Positions 28,468-39,117 of a DNA stretch of 56,301 nucleotides are shown here, in pieces. The position numbers and the translations under genes were made by a program. The DNA is taken from contig JAAYNH010000070.1 of the NCBI GenBank assembly GCA_012520945.1, positions 1-56,301 on the forward strand. The letters are read 5' to 3'. The DNA comes from Treponema sp. GTDB taxonomy: Bacteria; Spirochaetota; Spirochaetia; Treponematales; Treponemataceae. The stretch's first letter is position 1. Each line of letters opens with the position of its first letter. Below the pieces are notes generated by a model, which had not been told where the DNA came from, ran no database searches, and saw only the letters and a list, made by a program, of their open reading frames with translations.

Positions 28468-29341
28468 TCTTATTTGGCTTGTAAAAGGACTGACAGTTTT
28501 TGCTCTTGTAGGACCTAGTGGAACCGGAAAGAGTTTTCGTTCAAAATTAATTGCTCAAAAATATAATATTGATTTAATTATTGATGATGGACTTTTAATT
28601 CAAGATGAAAAAATTCTTGCAGGGCGTAGTGCAAAACGTGAAAAAACTTTTTTAGGTGCTGTTCGAATTGCTCTTTTTGATGATAAAGATCACAGAGATG
28701 AAATTGCAAAACATCTTCAAAAAATTAATTTCAAAAATATTTTAATTTTAGGTACTTCGGAAAAAATGGTTAATAAAATTGCTTTACGCCTTCAGTTACC
28801 GGCCCCAAGTAAAATAATAAAAATTGAAGATATTGCAACTCAAGAAGAAATTGATATAGCTATTCGTTCCAGACGCATTGAAGGTAAACATGTTATCCCC
28901 GTTCCTTCTATTGAAGTTAGACGTAGTTATCCACAAATTTTTTACGATAAAATAAAAATATTTTTAACAAGAAACAAAAAAATTGACAATGCTGAAAAAT
29001 ATCCGGATAAAGTATTTGAAAAATCCGTTGTTAGACCTGAGTTTTCAAAAAATGGTAAAGTTGAAATTTCAGAAGCAGCTCTTTCACAAATGCTTTTACA
29101 TTGTGTTTTAGAATATGACAGTCACATTCGCATAAAAAAAATCACAATTAAAAGTGATACTAAAGGATATAAGTTTACAATTCTAATTGATGTGCCTTTT
29201 GGAACACAACTTACAGGAAAAATTCATCAATTACAAAAATATGTTATCGAAAATATAGAAAGATATACAGGTATTCTTGTTGAAGAAGTAAATATCATTA
29301 TTGATAAAATTACAATGGAAGGTCCTGTTAGAAGAGAATAA
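28451..29341 (+). CDS. P-loop protein with C-terminal Asp23/Gls24-like domain
   Basis: 296 residues. The N-terminal P-loop is GPSGTGKS (21-28), followed by IDLIIDDGLLIQDEKILAGRSAK and a fold to ~170 like a small nucleotide-binding protein. Residues ~195-290 (KVEISEAALSQML, then IHQLQKYVIENIERYTGIL and VEEVNIIIDKI) match the Asp23/Gls24 envelope-stress domain. I do not know a characterised protein with this fusion. The ATG at 28451 overlaps rluA. It lacks a ribosome site, so translational coupling is likely. Confidence 0.75.
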   Translation: MKLWNNLIWLVKGLTVFALVGPSGTGKSFRSKLIAQKYNIDLIIDDGLLIQDEKILAGRSAKREKTFLGAVRIALFDDKDHRDEIAKHLQKINFKNILILGTSEKMVNKIALRLQLPAPSKIIKIEDIATQEEIDIAIRSRRIEGKHVIPVPSIEVRRSYPQIFYDKIKIFLTRNKKIDNAEKYPDKVFEKSVVRPEFSKNGKVEISEAALSQMLLHCVLEYDSHIRIKKITIKSDTKGYKFTILIDVPFGTQLTGKIHQLQKYVIENIERYTGILVEEVNIIIDKITMEGPVRRE

Positions 29342-29365
29342 TATTTGTTTAATTATTTATATTGA

Positions 29366-30676
29366 TTAAAATTCCAATCGTCTAAAATTTATACTCATTA
29401 AAAGCCCAACGGCAATCATTGCAGTCCACAAAGAAGAACCGCCATATGATAAGAACAAAAGAGGTATACCTGTAATTGGCATAATTCCCATCACCATTCC
29501 TACGTTAACAATAAAATGGAAAAAGAACATAAATGTTATACCGGCAGAAATATAATATCCAAAATTATTATTTGTATTTTTTATAATGATTATTCCCCTA
29601 ATTAAAATCACAAGATATAAAATAAATACTAAAATGCATCCCATAAAACCCCATTCTTCGGATAAAATACTAAAAATAAAGTCGTTACTTTGTTGGGGTA
29701 AATATCTATAATGACTTTGTGTTCCTTTTAAAAAACCTTGTCCCCAAAATCCTCCAGCACCAATTGCTGTTTTTGATTGACGAATATTCCAACCAGCACC
29801 TAATGGATCTGTTTCAGGATTTAAAAATATTATTAGTCTATTAATTTGATATGGTTTTAAAACTTTTCCTGCTAATATTGATAAAATCAATGCTGCAGTA
29901 ATTATACATGAAACATAACAAATCCAATAATAATATTTTGCTTTGAAAAAAATATAACCGCTTAAAGACAGTAAAGAAACAATAGCAAAAATTAATATTA
30001 AGATTAATCGTAATTTCATATTTGTAAGCAATGAAATAATTGGAACAGATTTTCTATAAATATCAGCTTCCCAAATTGGTAAAACAGTAAAAAATATTGT
30101 TAGCATACCACCAATAAAAATTATCATTATGTAGCGAATTGGAACGCCTGCAACATAACACATTATGAGAAAAATCGGTATGTAAACACTAGCTGTTCCT
30201 AGGTCAGGTTGGAGTAAAATTAATCCGACAGGTACAAGAAAAATTAATGTTGCTGTAAGAAATCTTTTTTTTTGAGATGTTAATTCTCGTGTTTTTTCAA
30301 GATACCATGCTAAAAAAATTATAAATAATATTTTACAAAACTCGGAAGGTTGGATTCCTAGTTCTCCAATTCCAATCCAGCTTCTTGCACCATTAACATA
30401 ACGACCGAACAATTTTGTATAAAGCAAAATTACAATTAAAAAAACAAAAAGCCATGGTGCAAAACGACGAAGTTTTCTATAATCAAACAGAGAAACTCCC
30501 AACATTAAAAAAAGTCCGGATACTGCAAAAAAAATTTGTTTAATATATTCATTAGATACAAGTACTTTTTCAGAATTAATTCCTGAAGAATATATAAAGA
30601 AAATTCCAATTGTAACTAATAGTAAAACAGCAGTAAAAATAAAATAATCAAAAAAAGCAAAATTTTTAGTATTCAT
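29366..30676 (-). CDS. rodA: Rod-shape SEDS glycosyltransferase RodA
   Basis: 436 residues, about ten to twelve spans. SEDS hallmarks are present: RSWIGIGELGIQPSEFCKI, LLQPDLGTASVY (catalytic Asp region), GWNIRQSKTAIGAGGFWGQG and the final LLFLSYGGSSLW. It polymerises lipid II during cell elongation with the PBP2 encoded directly upstream. A large insertion of about 50 residues holding extra spans sits between the middle motifs (~205-265). It is the last gene of the mreBCD-mrdA-rodA operon and shares one base with mrdA. Confidence 0.95.
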   Translation of the reverse strand: MNTKNFAFFDYFIFTAVLLLVTIGIFFIYSSGINSEKVLVSNEYIKQIFFAVSGLFLMLGVSLFDYRKLRRFAPWLFVFLIVILLYTKLFGRYVNGARSWIGIGELGIQPSEFCKILFIIFLAWYLEKTRELTSQKKRFLTATLIFLVPVGLILLQPDLGTASVYIPIFLIMCYVAGVPIRYIMIIFIGGMLTIFFTVLPIWEADIYRKSVPIISLLTNMKLRLILILIFAIVSLLSLSGYIFFKAKYYYWICYVSCIITAALILSILAGKVLKPYQINRLIIFLNPETDPLGAGWNIRQSKTAIGAGGFWGQGFLKGTQSHYRYLPQQSNDFIFSILSEEWGFMGCILVFILYLVILIRGIIIIKNTNNNFGYYISAGITFMFFFHFIVNVGMVMGIMPITGIPLLFLSYGGSSLWTAMIAVGLLMSINFRRLEF

Positions 30677-32559
30677 TATTCGCTTCTACCTCTCGGTTTG
30701 GTAATATATTTAAATCCTAAGGCATCTACAGCTTCATCATAAGTCTGATTTGCAAAAATTCCTTGCATAATTATGTTTGTTGCATATGGTGCCCACCATT
30801 CCCAAGTATTTACCGCTTCAACTAATACACAAACAACAATCATATCATCAACATCTGCATCAAAAGGTGCATAACATACAAACCAAGAGTGCCAACTGTC
30901 AACATATCGCTTAACTTCAGCGGTACCTGTTTTTCCGGCAATCTTTACAACATTATTTTTCAAAGGAAACCTTGCAGAACCATCAGTAACAGTATAACGT
31001 AAATCCTGTTTTAATTCTTTCCAGATTTCTTTGGGCATATTAGTCTGTTTTAAAATTTCAGGTTTAATTTCTTTAATAATTTCATTTGTAATGGGATCAC
31101 GAACCTCTTTGAGTATATGCGGTTTATAAATTTTTCCTTCATTAACAACCATAGCCATCATATTTGCAACATGCATTGGTGTTACAGTTAAATAACTTTG
31201 ACCAATTGATAAATTTAATGTATCTCCACCTTGCCATTTTTGGTGAAACCGTCTTTCTTTCCATTGAGCTGTTGGAACAAAACCTTTAGAATGACTTGGT
31301 AAGTCAATATTTAAATTTTCACCAAAACCGAATTCTTTTGCATACGAAGAAATTCTTTCAACTCCTAAATAATCACGTCCAATTGTATAATAATATATAT
31401 TACATGATTCTGCCAAAGCATGTTTTAAATCCATCCAACCATGACCGGGTATTCCGATATGGCATCTAAAAAATCTGTCACCATATTCTAAACGACCGGT
31501 ACATTCAATTTTTTTTTCTGAAAGGAATGAATCTTCGGCAAGTATTGCTGCAGACATTATCACCTTGAATGTTGATGCAGGCGGATATGCTGCATTAATA
31601 GTACGATTTAATAATGGATTTAATTCATCTTTTGCTAGTTTATTATATTCTTCAGAAAATAATTCATTACTAAAAATATTCGGGTCAAAATACGGATAGG
31701 AGACCATTGCTAAAATTTCACCATTAGATGGTTTTAATACAATGGCAGAACCAACTCTTTTTCCAAGTGCTTTTTCAGCAAGAGTTTGAATTTTTGTGTC
31801 AATTGTCAAAACAAGATTTTTACCCATTTCAGGTTCGGTAAAAGTTGATTTTTCAGATACTAACCTTCCTCTAACATCAACAGTTCTGGACTCAAGTCCG
31901 TTTTTACCCTGAAGAAGTTCATCATATTGTTTTTCAATTCCGGTTTTCCCTACAATACTTGTATTTGAATATCCTTTATTATATAAAACTTTGAGTTCTT
32001 CTTTTGTAATATCTCCTACATAACCGAGAACGTGAGAAATAGAACCTTTTTCAACGTAATTTCTTGTTGGTTTTGATCGCCATGAAACACCTGGTAAATC
32101 ATTTGAGTTTTCAGCAACATTTGAAATTACTGTGAACGGAATATTAGATTTTATTTCATAGGCTTTATAACTACGTCTAACATTTACAGGAACTTTTTTA
32201 TCAATTTCACTTTTAGGAATTCCAAGAATACTTGCTAGTTTTAATGCGACAGTATCATATTTTTTTGCAGGAATTTCTCCCGGAGTTAAATCTACGGCAA
32301 ATGAATCAGAATTAATTACTAAACGAATAATAGCATTTCTATCAAAAATTTCACCTCGATGTGCAGGAATTACTTTTGAACGCTGAGTAATATTTACAGA
32401 TTGATTTTTATATTTTTCTCCTTCAATAATTTGCATCGAAAAAAGTTTTAATGCATAAATAATAAAGCAAGCTACGATTGTAACGCTCATAAAAACAAGT
32501 TTTTTTAATTTATTTTGTTTATTTTCAGTTTCTTTTAAATCTCTTGAATAATCAACCAT
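30676..32559 (-). CDS. mrdA: Penicillin-binding protein 2, elongasome transpeptidase
   Basis: 627 residues, normal for PBP2. One N-terminal membrane span (~23-45), a dimerisation/pedestal domain, then the transpeptidase with PASTFK (STFK motif; the Ser is catalytic), SCN (SxN motif) in AESCNIYYY, and KTGTAEV (KTG motif). It cross-links peptidoglycan in the periplasm with RodA. It lies between mreD and rodA. Confidence 0.96.
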   Translation of the reverse strand: MVDYSRDLKETENKQNKLKKLVFMSVTIVACFIIYALKLFSMQIIEGEKYKNQSVNITQRSKVIPAHRGEIFDRNAIIRLVINSDSFAVDLTPGEIPAKKYDTVALKLASILGIPKSEIDKKVPVNVRRSYKAYEIKSNIPFTVISNVAENSNDLPGVSWRSKPTRNYVEKGSISHVLGYVGDITKEELKVLYNKGYSNTSIVGKTGIEKQYDELLQGKNGLESRTVDVRGRLVSEKSTFTEPEMGKNLVLTIDTKIQTLAEKALGKRVGSAIVLKPSNGEILAMVSYPYFDPNIFSNELFSEEYNKLAKDELNPLLNRTINAAYPPASTFKVIMSAAILAEDSFLSEKKIECTGRLEYGDRFFRCHIGIPGHGWMDLKHALAESCNIYYYTIGRDYLGVERISSYAKEFGFGENLNIDLPSHSKGFVPTAQWKERRFHQKWQGGDTLNLSIGQSYLTVTPMHVANMMAMVVNEGKIYKPHILKEVRDPITNEIIKEIKPEILKQTNMPKEIWKELKQDLRYTVTDGSARFPLKNNVVKIAGKTGTAEVKRYVDSWHSWFVCYAPFDADVDDMIVVCVLVEAVNTWEWWAPYATNIIMQGIFANQTYDEAVDALGFKYITKPRGRSE

Positions 32560-32579
32560 GTATCCTTCCTAAAAAATTT

Positions 32580-33089
32580 TTATGTAAGGTTTTTATTATC
32601 ATATATCAAATAAGAAGAAAATAATGATAAAAATGCAAAAATAATCGGTGCTAAAACTGTGTTAGATAAAATTTCAAAAATACCTTGTATTGAAAAAATA
32701 TTAAATTTTATTAATTCATTAGGAAAGAAAAATGATATAATTATAAGAAGTAAATATTTTAAAATTGTAGTACAAAAAGCTAAAAAAGCAGGCAACCATA
32801 TGCCTGAAGTATTTACAGTATTATTAAATAAACCAATAATGAAACCAATTAACGTGCGTAATAAACAATTTAGGCCAAAAGGACCGGCAGTAACAAAATC
32901 TAGCATTAAACCGGAACAAAAGCCTGTAGTTTGTCCCCACATTGAACCGTTATGTAAAGCAATATATAATGTTACTAATAAAAGTATATCAGGAACAGCA
33001 GGTAAAATCATAAGATTAGAAAGAATAGCCGTTTCAAAAATTAAAAAGCAAAAAAAAGTAAAAATAATTGAAAAAAATGTTTTTATCAT
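32580..33089 (-). CDS. mreD: Rod shape-determining protein MreD
   Basis: 169 residues, five to six spans, with the family-like MLPAVPDILLLVTLYIALHNGSMWG and GFCSGLMLDFVTAGPFGLNCL segments. Its ATG overlaps the mreC stop (ATGA). It scaffolds MreC, PBP2 and RodA in the inner membrane. Confidence 0.88.
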   Translation of the reverse strand: MIKTFFSIIFTFFCFLIFETAILSNLMILPAVPDILLLVTLYIALHNGSMWGQTTGFCSGLMLDFVTAGPFGLNCLLRTLIGFIIGLFNNTVNTSGIWLPAFLAFCTTILKYLLLIIISFFFPNELIKFNIFSIQGIFEILSNTVLAPIIFAFLSLFSSYLIYDNKNLT

Positions 33090-33955
33090 AAATCTACTCC
33101 TTCATTATTTTTTTCCTGTAAATCAACAACAAAAACATTTTCAAGTCTTGAAAAATTTATTCTAGGAATAATTTCTATTTCTAAAGATGAATCATAATTT
33201 AAAACACTAATTTTTGATATAAAACCGATTGGAATATCTCGCATATAATTATCATTTTCACCGGAAGTTACAATTACATCACCATAATTTAATTCATCTA
33301 AAACACGTTTTTTTATGTATTTCATTATTAAAGGAGCTTCTACAGAACCTAAACCTGAAACAATGCCAATATCGCGCGTGTGTTGAATACGTGCAGAAAC
33401 ATTGCATTGAAAATCATAAATAGGCATAATCATACTTGTATTATGTCCAACAGTCACTATTTTACCAACTAAGCCAACATCTCCATTTTGAATAGCAATT
33501 ACAGGCATATTTTTACGAATACCATGTATTGTTCCTTTATTAATTGTAATTGTCGAATAAAAAGTATTTGGGTCGCGTCCTATTACAGTAGCAGCATAGT
33601 TTTTTTTATCATAATTTTCGCTAAATGCTAATTGTTCCTTTAATCTTTCGTTTTCTTTACGGATTTCAGCATTATCACGTTGTAAATATTCGTAGTTTTT
33701 TAATTTTTCAGTGAGTTTTTCATATTCGGTTTGTAAGTTTTTCAACTCCTTAATTGAAGTAAAAAAACATGAAACAGATGATGTTACTGTGTAAACTGCT
33801 TTTTGCGTACTGGAAATAATTGTAAAACCTATTTGTTTAAAATTTAATATAAATCCACCGGAAGATATTGCTAACAAAATGCCTGAAATTATAACGAGAA
33901 CTATTAAAACAATTATATTTAATCGTAAAAACGCACCACCCTTTTTTTGTGCCAT
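33086..33955 (-). CDS. mreC: Rod shape-determining protein MreC
   Basis: 289 residues: a membrane span (~11-30), a coiled coil (~65-108), then the two beta domains with AATVIGRDPNTFYSTITINKG, MPVIAIQNGDVGLVGKIV and DVIVTSGEN motifs. It acts in the periplasm to activate PBP2. It is followed by mreD with a 4-base overlap and preceded by mreB. Confidence 0.94.
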   Translation of the reverse strand: MAQKKGGAFLRLNIIVLIVLVIISGILLAISSGGFILNFKQIGFTIISSTQKAVYTVTSSVSCFFTSIKELKNLQTEYEKLTEKLKNYEYLQRDNAEIRKENERLKEQLAFSENYDKKNYAATVIGRDPNTFYSTITINKGTIHGIRKNMPVIAIQNGDVGLVGKIVTVGHNTSMIMPIYDFQCNVSARIQHTRDIGIVSGLGSVEAPLIMKYIKKRVLDELNYGDVIVTSGENDNYMRDIPIGFISKISVLNYDSSLEIEIIPRINFSRLENVFVVDLQEKNNEGVDL

Positions 33956-33968
33956 AATTATCTTAAAC

Positions 33969-35006
33969 CTAATTATTTAAATTATCATAAATGCTTCTGT
34001 CAGATGACATATCTTTGAATAGTTCAAAAGCCTGCCCTGCACCTATTGCTACACATTCAGAAGGATTTTCAACTAAAATTACAGGAACACCGGTTTCTTT
34101 TGAAACAAGTTTATGCAATCCTTTTAATAACGAACCGCCTCCTGTCATTACAATACCGCGTTCATAAATATCAGCTGTCAGTTCAGGAGGTGTTTTTCCT
34201 AATGTACGTTTAATTTCTTCAACAATTTGATTAGTCGGATCTTTTAATGCTTCTCTAACTTCAACACTATCAATTTCCAAACGACGCGGTAAACCTGTAA
34301 TTGCATCAGAACCTTTAATTTGCATTTTTTCAATATTTTTATCAGGATTTGCATTTCCAATTTGTACTTTTAGTTGTTCTGCTATACCCGGTCCAATATT
34401 TAAGTTGTGAACATTACGCACATGTTTGATAATTGCTTCATCAAATTCATCTCCTCCGACACGAATTGCACTTGTAACAACCATACCACCGAGAGAAATT
34501 ACTGAAACTTCAGTTGTTCCACCACCAATATCGCAAACCATATGTCCGGCAGGTTCTTGAATTGGAATTTGTGCTCCGATTGCCGCCGCTAAAGACTCTT
34601 CAATGACTTTAACTTCCTTTGCTCCGGCTTTTAATGCCGCTTCTTGTACAGCACGACGCTCAACTTCTGTAATGCAACTTGGAATACCAATTCTCATACG
34701 CATAACTTTTATGAGTTGATGCTTTGGAATAATTTTAGAGATAAAATAACGAATCATTTTTTCAGTTGAATCCATATCCGCAATAACACCATCTTTTAGC
34801 GGACGAATTGCCATGATGTCACTAGGTGTTTTCCAAAGCATACGTTTAGCTTCAGCACCGACAGCAACAACGCGTTTTGTTCCTCGTTCAACTGCAACAA
34901 CAGAAGGTTCATTAATTACAATACCTTTACCACGAACATATATAAGTGTATTACATGTTCCCAAATCCACACCAACATCTGTAGAAAATCTGTCAAAAAA
35001 TCCCAT
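33969..35006 (-). CDS. mreB: Actin-like cell-shape protein MreB
   Basis: 345 residues, very well conserved. Phosphate 1 loop [12 protein letters not shown] (~12), [15 protein letters not shown] (phosphate 2, ~160) and [11 protein letters not shown] (adenosine motif, ~290). It organises cell-wall elongation at the membrane. It is the first rod gene of the operon, 17 bases after the TPR gene. Confidence 0.97.
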   Translation of the reverse strand: MGFFDRFSTDVGVDLGTCNTLIYVRGKGIVINEPSVVAVERGTKRVVAVGAEAKRMLWKTPSDIMAIRPLKDGVIADMDSTEKMIRYFISKIIPKHQLIKVMRMRIGIPSCITEVERRAVQEAALKAGAKEVKVIEESLAAAIGAQIPIQEPAGHMVCDIGGGTTEVSVISLGGMVVTSAIRVGGDEFDEAIIKHVRNVHNLNIGPGIAEQLKVQIGNANPDKNIEKMQIKGSDAITGLPRRLEIDSVEVREALKDPTNQIVEEIKRTLGKTPPELTADIYERGIVMTGGGSLLKGLHKLVSKETGVPVILVENPSECVAIGAGQAFELFKDMSSDRSIYDNLNN

Positions 35007-35023
35007 TATTTTATCCTTTTTTA

Positions 35024-35965
35024 TTATTTACCCATTTTACTCAAAGCACCCGGATGATTAACTTGTACACGCAATGCTTTTCTCCACTCAGCACGTGCTT
35101 TAGCCATATCACCTTGCTTTTCATATATTACACCAACACCATAATAAGCATCGGCAGAATTTGCATCTTTAGACAAAACCGATTCAAATTCACTAAGTGC
35201 ATCTTCATATTTATTTTCATCAATATATATTTGTGCTAACAAAATGCGACTTTTTAAAACTAAAAGCTCATTTGAACTTTCTTGATTAATTTTATATAGA
35301 TATTGTTTTGCAGTGTTAGCTTTTTTAAATTTATAATATTGTTGTGCAATTGCTAACAATAATTCATCGGATTCATTTACAAGTAATGCCTCCGTAAATG
35401 ATTTTATACTTAATTCGGTTTCGCCCAGTTCTGCATAACTAAGACCTAAATATTCAGGAATATCAGAAGAATTATAACCTAATTCTTGTGCTTTACAAAG
35501 ATATTTTATAGCCAAATCCGAATAATAGTGAAAATTTGAAAAATCGTTTTTGTGAAAATATGCTTTACCTAGCATATAATAAATTTGAGACAGGGAATTT
35601 TTTGAGGAATTTCTCATTGCAATGCGTAAGCAATTTATACATTCTTCAAGAAAGTTTTGAGTTAAAGTTAAATCGGTTTGTGACAAAGCTAGAAAAAAAC
35701 AACTAAAACCTCTGAATGTTAAAGCTTTATTTTGTAATGGATTTTTTTCCAATAGATTACCTGAAACATCATAAACGGAATTATAATCTTTTTCTTCCCA
35801 ATAATTAAATAATTTTTTAATTGACGGTACTTCATTACGATTTATTATATATACGCGATATGCAAAAATTCCAAGCAATAATACAAATAAAACAATTGAT
35901 AAAATTACAAATATACGAGCAAAAACTTTATTTTCTCTTCTAACAACATTATTTTCAAATTGCAA
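35024..35965 (-). CDS. Membrane-anchored TPR protein upstream of mreB
   Basis: 313 residues. One span at ~16-36, then at least five tetratricopeptide-like helical pairs, clearest at ~170-200 ([22 protein letters not shown]) and ~255-300 ([23 protein letters not shown]). The start is a TTG at 35965 with AGGA 9 bases upstream; no early ATG is available. It begins 21 bases after the end of the RNase P RNA. Its position suggests a scaffold for the elongation machine. Confidence 0.75.
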   Translation of the reverse strand: MQFENNVVRRENKVFARIFVILSIVLFVLLLGIFAYRVYIINRNEVPSIKKLFNYWEEKDYNSVYDVSGNLLEKNPLQNKALTFRGFSCFFLALSQTDLTLTQNFLEECINCLRIAMRNSSKNSLSQIYYMLGKAYFHKNDFSNFHYYSDLAIKYLCKAQELGYNSSDIPEYLGLSYAELGETELSIKSFTEALLVNESDELLLAIAQQYYKFKKANTAKQYLYKINQESSNELLVLKSRILLAQIYIDENKYEDALSEFESVLSKDANSADAYYGVGVIYEKQGDMAKARAEWRKALRVQVNHPGALSKMGK

Positions 35966-35986
35966 TTGTATTATTCCTAAAAAAAA

Positions 35987-36362
35987 GCAGAAGGATAATA
36001 AGCCGGGTTCTGTATTATTCAGTCATCTATCTAAGATTAGTGTTACCAAAAATCTTTAGCGATCTACCCGTAACCAACTATCGGAATTTAGTTACTACTT
36101 GACCTTGCTCCAAATGAGGTTTGCATTGCCATTTTTGTTACCAAAAATGCGGTAAGCTCTTACCTTACCTTTTCACCCTTACCTTTGTTTAAGGCGGTAT
36201 TTTTTCTGTTGCACTTTCTGTCGGATAAACGATTATGAACAATTTTTAGCAAATTGCCAATTACGTTTTCCGCCCGGCAATTAACCGGCATTTTTTCCGA
36301 TGGAGCCCGGACTTTCCTCTGATTTTGAAAAAACAAAATCAGCGACTGTATTTTCCTTCTGC
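35987..36362 (-). ncRNA. rnpB: RNase P RNA (bacterial type A)
   Basis: The minus strand carries the conserved GAGGAAAGTCCGGGCTCC 5' core (around 36315) and the 3' core with ACAGAACCCGGCTTAT (around 36005). Helix P1 is a 9-bp pair between 36354-36362 and 35987-35995, which fixes both ends at 376 nucleotides. Eight T residues on the minus strand follow directly (35986-35979), so P1 plus the U-tract probably also terminates it. It is the catalytic RNA for tRNA 5' processing. Confidence 0.95.
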
Positions 36363-36373
36363 AAAATTACAAA

Positions 36374-37228
36374 TTAATCATCAAAAGCACTATCGTCTTT
36401 TTCATCATTATCATCATCGTCATCATCATCGTCATCGTCAAAATCATCATCAAAATCTACCAAACTACCGGTGTCGTCAATATTGAAGTATTCGTCTTCT
36501 TGACCTTCAATTTCTTCATAATAAATAATGCGACTACAATATGGACAGAATACAATAGAATCTCCACTATGAACCATATTTGCAAATTGTGCAGGTAAAA
36601 TCATATGACAACCATCACAAACATTGCCTTTAACTGCAACAATACCTTTACCTTGTTTACTTTTGATGATTCTTTCAAATTTATAGACGATTTCAGGATC
36701 AATTCCAGGAATAATTTCAGCTTGTTTTTTTTCAAGCTTAGCAAGTTGGTTTTTAAAAATATTAATTTCTTCCGTCAACTTTTGGTTTCCGATATTTAAT
36801 TCCGTATCTTGACTTGCAATAAGCTGTTCATCTTGTTTTAAATTTTCATTTAATTCTGCAAGATTTTTTTCTTCTTTTTGCAACTCTTTACGAATATTTT
36901 GTTCAAGTTCGGTTGCATCTTTTATTTCTTTGTCTAATGCTTCGTATTCACGGTGTGTTGTAATTGAGTCCATACCTCTTTCACTTCTTTCACGTGCAGC
37001 ATCGGCTTCAGATAAATCTGCTTTTAGTTTAACAACTTTTTGTCGTACTTCTTCATATATAGCATTTTTTTCAATAAACTCTTTTTTTAAACGTGAAAGA
37101 AGTTCTTTTTGAGAAAAAAGCTTCTTTGGTGCTTCTTCAATTTGTGTTTGTAATTCATATTTTTGTGCAAGAACTTCTTGAAGTTCCTTTAATTTATCAA
37201 GTTTTTCAATTACATCTACTTCTGCCAT
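36374..37228 (-). CDS. Coiled-coil C4 zinc-ribbon protein (DUF164/CdsZ type)
   Basis: 284 residues: a long antiparallel coiled coil (~1-190), a zinc ribbon with CDGCHMILP and CPYCSRIIYY (~203 and ~228), and an acidic tail. The last ~35 residues are almost all Asp (runs of 9 and more), encoded by a GAT/GAC repeat at about 36400-36445. Relatives without the Asp tail are common between rpoD and other housekeeping genes. The exact function is unsettled. Confidence 0.85.
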   Translation of the reverse strand: MAEVDVIEKLDKLKELQEVLAQKYELQTQIEEAPKKLFSQKELLSRLKKEFIEKNAIYEEVRQKVVKLKADLSEADAARERSERGMDSITTHREYEALDKEIKDATELEQNIRKELQKEEKNLAELNENLKQDEQLIASQDTELNIGNQKLTEEINIFKNQLAKLEKKQAEIIPGIDPEIVYKFERIIKSKQGKGIVAVKGNVCDGCHMILPAQFANMVHSGDSIVFCPYCSRIIYYEEIEGQEDEYFNIDDTGSLVDFDDDFDDDDDDDDDDNDEKDDSAFDD

Positions 37229-37265
37229 AAAAATCCTCTAAATAATATTTATATACAAATTTTAA

Positions 37266-39104
37266 TTAAATGTCTATATAATCACGCAAGCTACTTGAAC
37301 GTCGCGGATGGCGTAATCTTCTCAATGCTTTTGCTTCAATTTGACGAATACGCTCACGCGTAACATTAAAATATAAACCTACTTCTTCCAATGTAAGAGA
37401 ATATCCATCATCAAGACCAAAACGCATTTTAAGTACCTCTTGTTCACGAGGCGGTAATGTCGATAATACAGAACGAACTTGTTCTTGTAATAATGTATAT
37501 GCAGTTTGATTTGCCGGATTTTCTACTTCTTTATCTTCAATAAAATCACCTAATAACGAATCTTCTTCTTCGCCAATAGGAGTTTCCAATGAAATAGGTT
37601 CACGTGCAACATTTTTTACCTGTTTTACGCGAGCAACAGGCCAACCCAGTTGTTGTGCAATTTCATCATCTGTAGGTTCACGACCCAGACGTTGCATAAG
37701 TTGTCGACTTTCTCTAACAACTTTATTTATTTGTTCAATCATGTGAACAGGAACACGAATTGTACGAGCTTGATCGGATATGGAACGATTTATTGCTTGA
37801 CGAATCCACCAAGTTGCATATGTTGAAAATTTATATCCTTTACGATATTCAAATTTTTCAACAGCCTTAATTAAACCGATGTTTCCTTCCTGTACCAAAT
37901 CAAAAAATTGTAGTCCACGATTTGTATATTTTTTTGCAATAGAAACAACCAAGCGTAAATTAGCATTAATAAGCCTGTTTTTTGCTTCTTCCATCATTTT
38001 ACGACCACGTTCAATTTCTTTAGCCATTGAAATAATTTCAGTAATTTCGCATTCAAATTCATATTCAAGACGACGTAATTTTCGTTCAATTTTTTGAATT
38101 TGTGTATAAATATCACGAATTTCATCAGCATTCATTCCAAGTTCTTGTTCGAGCTTTATGCGTTCAGATTTAATAGCAATTTTTTTTCCTAAACTACGTA
38201 AATCCGAATATTCTGAAATGCGTAATTCTTTAGCTTTACGTTCTTGTCTGAACTTATACTCACTTATTTTATAAGTTGCTTCGATAAATTTATCTGAAAA
38301 TTTTTCAATTTCTATAGACTGTATGTCTGCTTTTTGCAAAACCGGTAAAATATTTTTTCGTAGTGCAATTAAACTTTCATCATCGAAATATCGTTTTGTT
38401 TGATCTGCATCATAAAGCTGTCTTTTTAAATGAATATATTGTTTCATTTCAGGTAAAACAGACTTAAGCACATCTGAATAAAATGAACGTAAGCGACGTT
38501 TTTCAGCCATTTCTTCATTAATTTCTTTGCGTGCTTTACCAGATTCATGAGGATCAATACGAGAAAAAGCCTTTTGTGCAATAGAATAAAATTCAGGAAT
38601 TATCATACCCGAATGTTTAATAACATCCTTGATGATATTTTCTCCGTCTTCCATTTTTTTTGAAAGAATCACCTCTTGTTCAGCAGTTAATAGATTTTCT
38701 TTCCCGATATCGCGAAGATAAAGTTTTATAGGATCATTACCAGATGCTGATTTGTCCGTGTAAACAAGACGTTTTTTACCGTCTTCTTTTTTTTCGTCAT
38801 CATCATCGTCGTCATCATCATTTGCTTCTTCAATATCTATGGTATCATCATGTTCAGTATCTTCTAAATCGACTATATCACCTTCTTCAGAACTTTCACT
38901 ATTTTCATCATCATCTAAAACAATATCCTTTTCTACAGCAATATTATTCTGTTGTAAAAGGATAAAAACACTATCCATTTTATCCGAATTGATAATATCT
39001 TCAGGGAGAATTTTATTAATTTCGTCCCAATTTATCAATTTTTTTTGTTTTCCAACTTCAATCAGTTTTGCAACTGCAGGATTTAATTCCTGATCATCTG
39101 CCAT
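37266..39104 (-). CDS. rpoD: RNA polymerase primary sigma factor (sigma-70)
   Basis: 612 residues. Region 1.1 is at ~1-60, then an acidic linker with a run of eight Asp (~97-104). Region 1.2 is [11 protein letters not shown]. Regions 2.1-2.4 are at ~380-450 ([32 protein letters not shown]). Region 3 follows, and region 4.2 ends the protein ([32 protein letters not shown]). It is the housekeeping sigma, which fits the TTGACA/TATAAT promoters seen here. Confidence 0.97.
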   Translation of the reverse strand: MADDQELNPAVAKLIEVGKQKKLINWDEINKILPEDIINSDKMDSVFILLQQNNIAVEKDIVLDDDENSESSEEGDIVDLEDTEHDDTIDIEEANDDDDDDDDEKKEDGKKRLVYTDKSASGNDPIKLYLRDIGKENLLTAEQEVILSKKMEDGENIIKDVIKHSGMIIPEFYSIAQKAFSRIDPHESGKARKEINEEMAEKRRLRSFYSDVLKSVLPEMKQYIHLKRQLYDADQTKRYFDDESLIALRKNILPVLQKADIQSIEIEKFSDKFIEATYKISEYKFRQERKAKELRISEYSDLRSLGKKIAIKSERIKLEQELGMNADEIRDIYTQIQKIERKLRRLEYEFECEITEIISMAKEIERGRKMMEEAKNRLINANLRLVVSIAKKYTNRGLQFFDLVQEGNIGLIKAVEKFEYRKGYKFSTYATWWIRQAINRSISDQARTIRVPVHMIEQINKVVRESRQLMQRLGREPTDDEIAQQLGWPVARVKQVKNVAREPISLETPIGEEEDSLLGDFIEDKEVENPANQTAYTLLQEQVRSVLSTLPPREQEVLKMRFGLDDGYSLTLEEVGLYFNVTRERIRQIEAKALRRLRHPRRSSSLRDYIDI

Positions 39105-39117
39105 TGATTAGTATCCT

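Noticed and set aside
32659-33165. 168-residue plus-strand frame opposite mreD
   Set aside because: Antisense shadow of a recognised membrane protein in a conserved operon; Lys-rich composition is the mirror of hydrophobic codons.
35966-36373. An intergenic protein-coding gene or riboswitch in the 400-base gap
   Set aside because: The sequence is fully explained by RNase P RNA with matching P1 strands at both ends.
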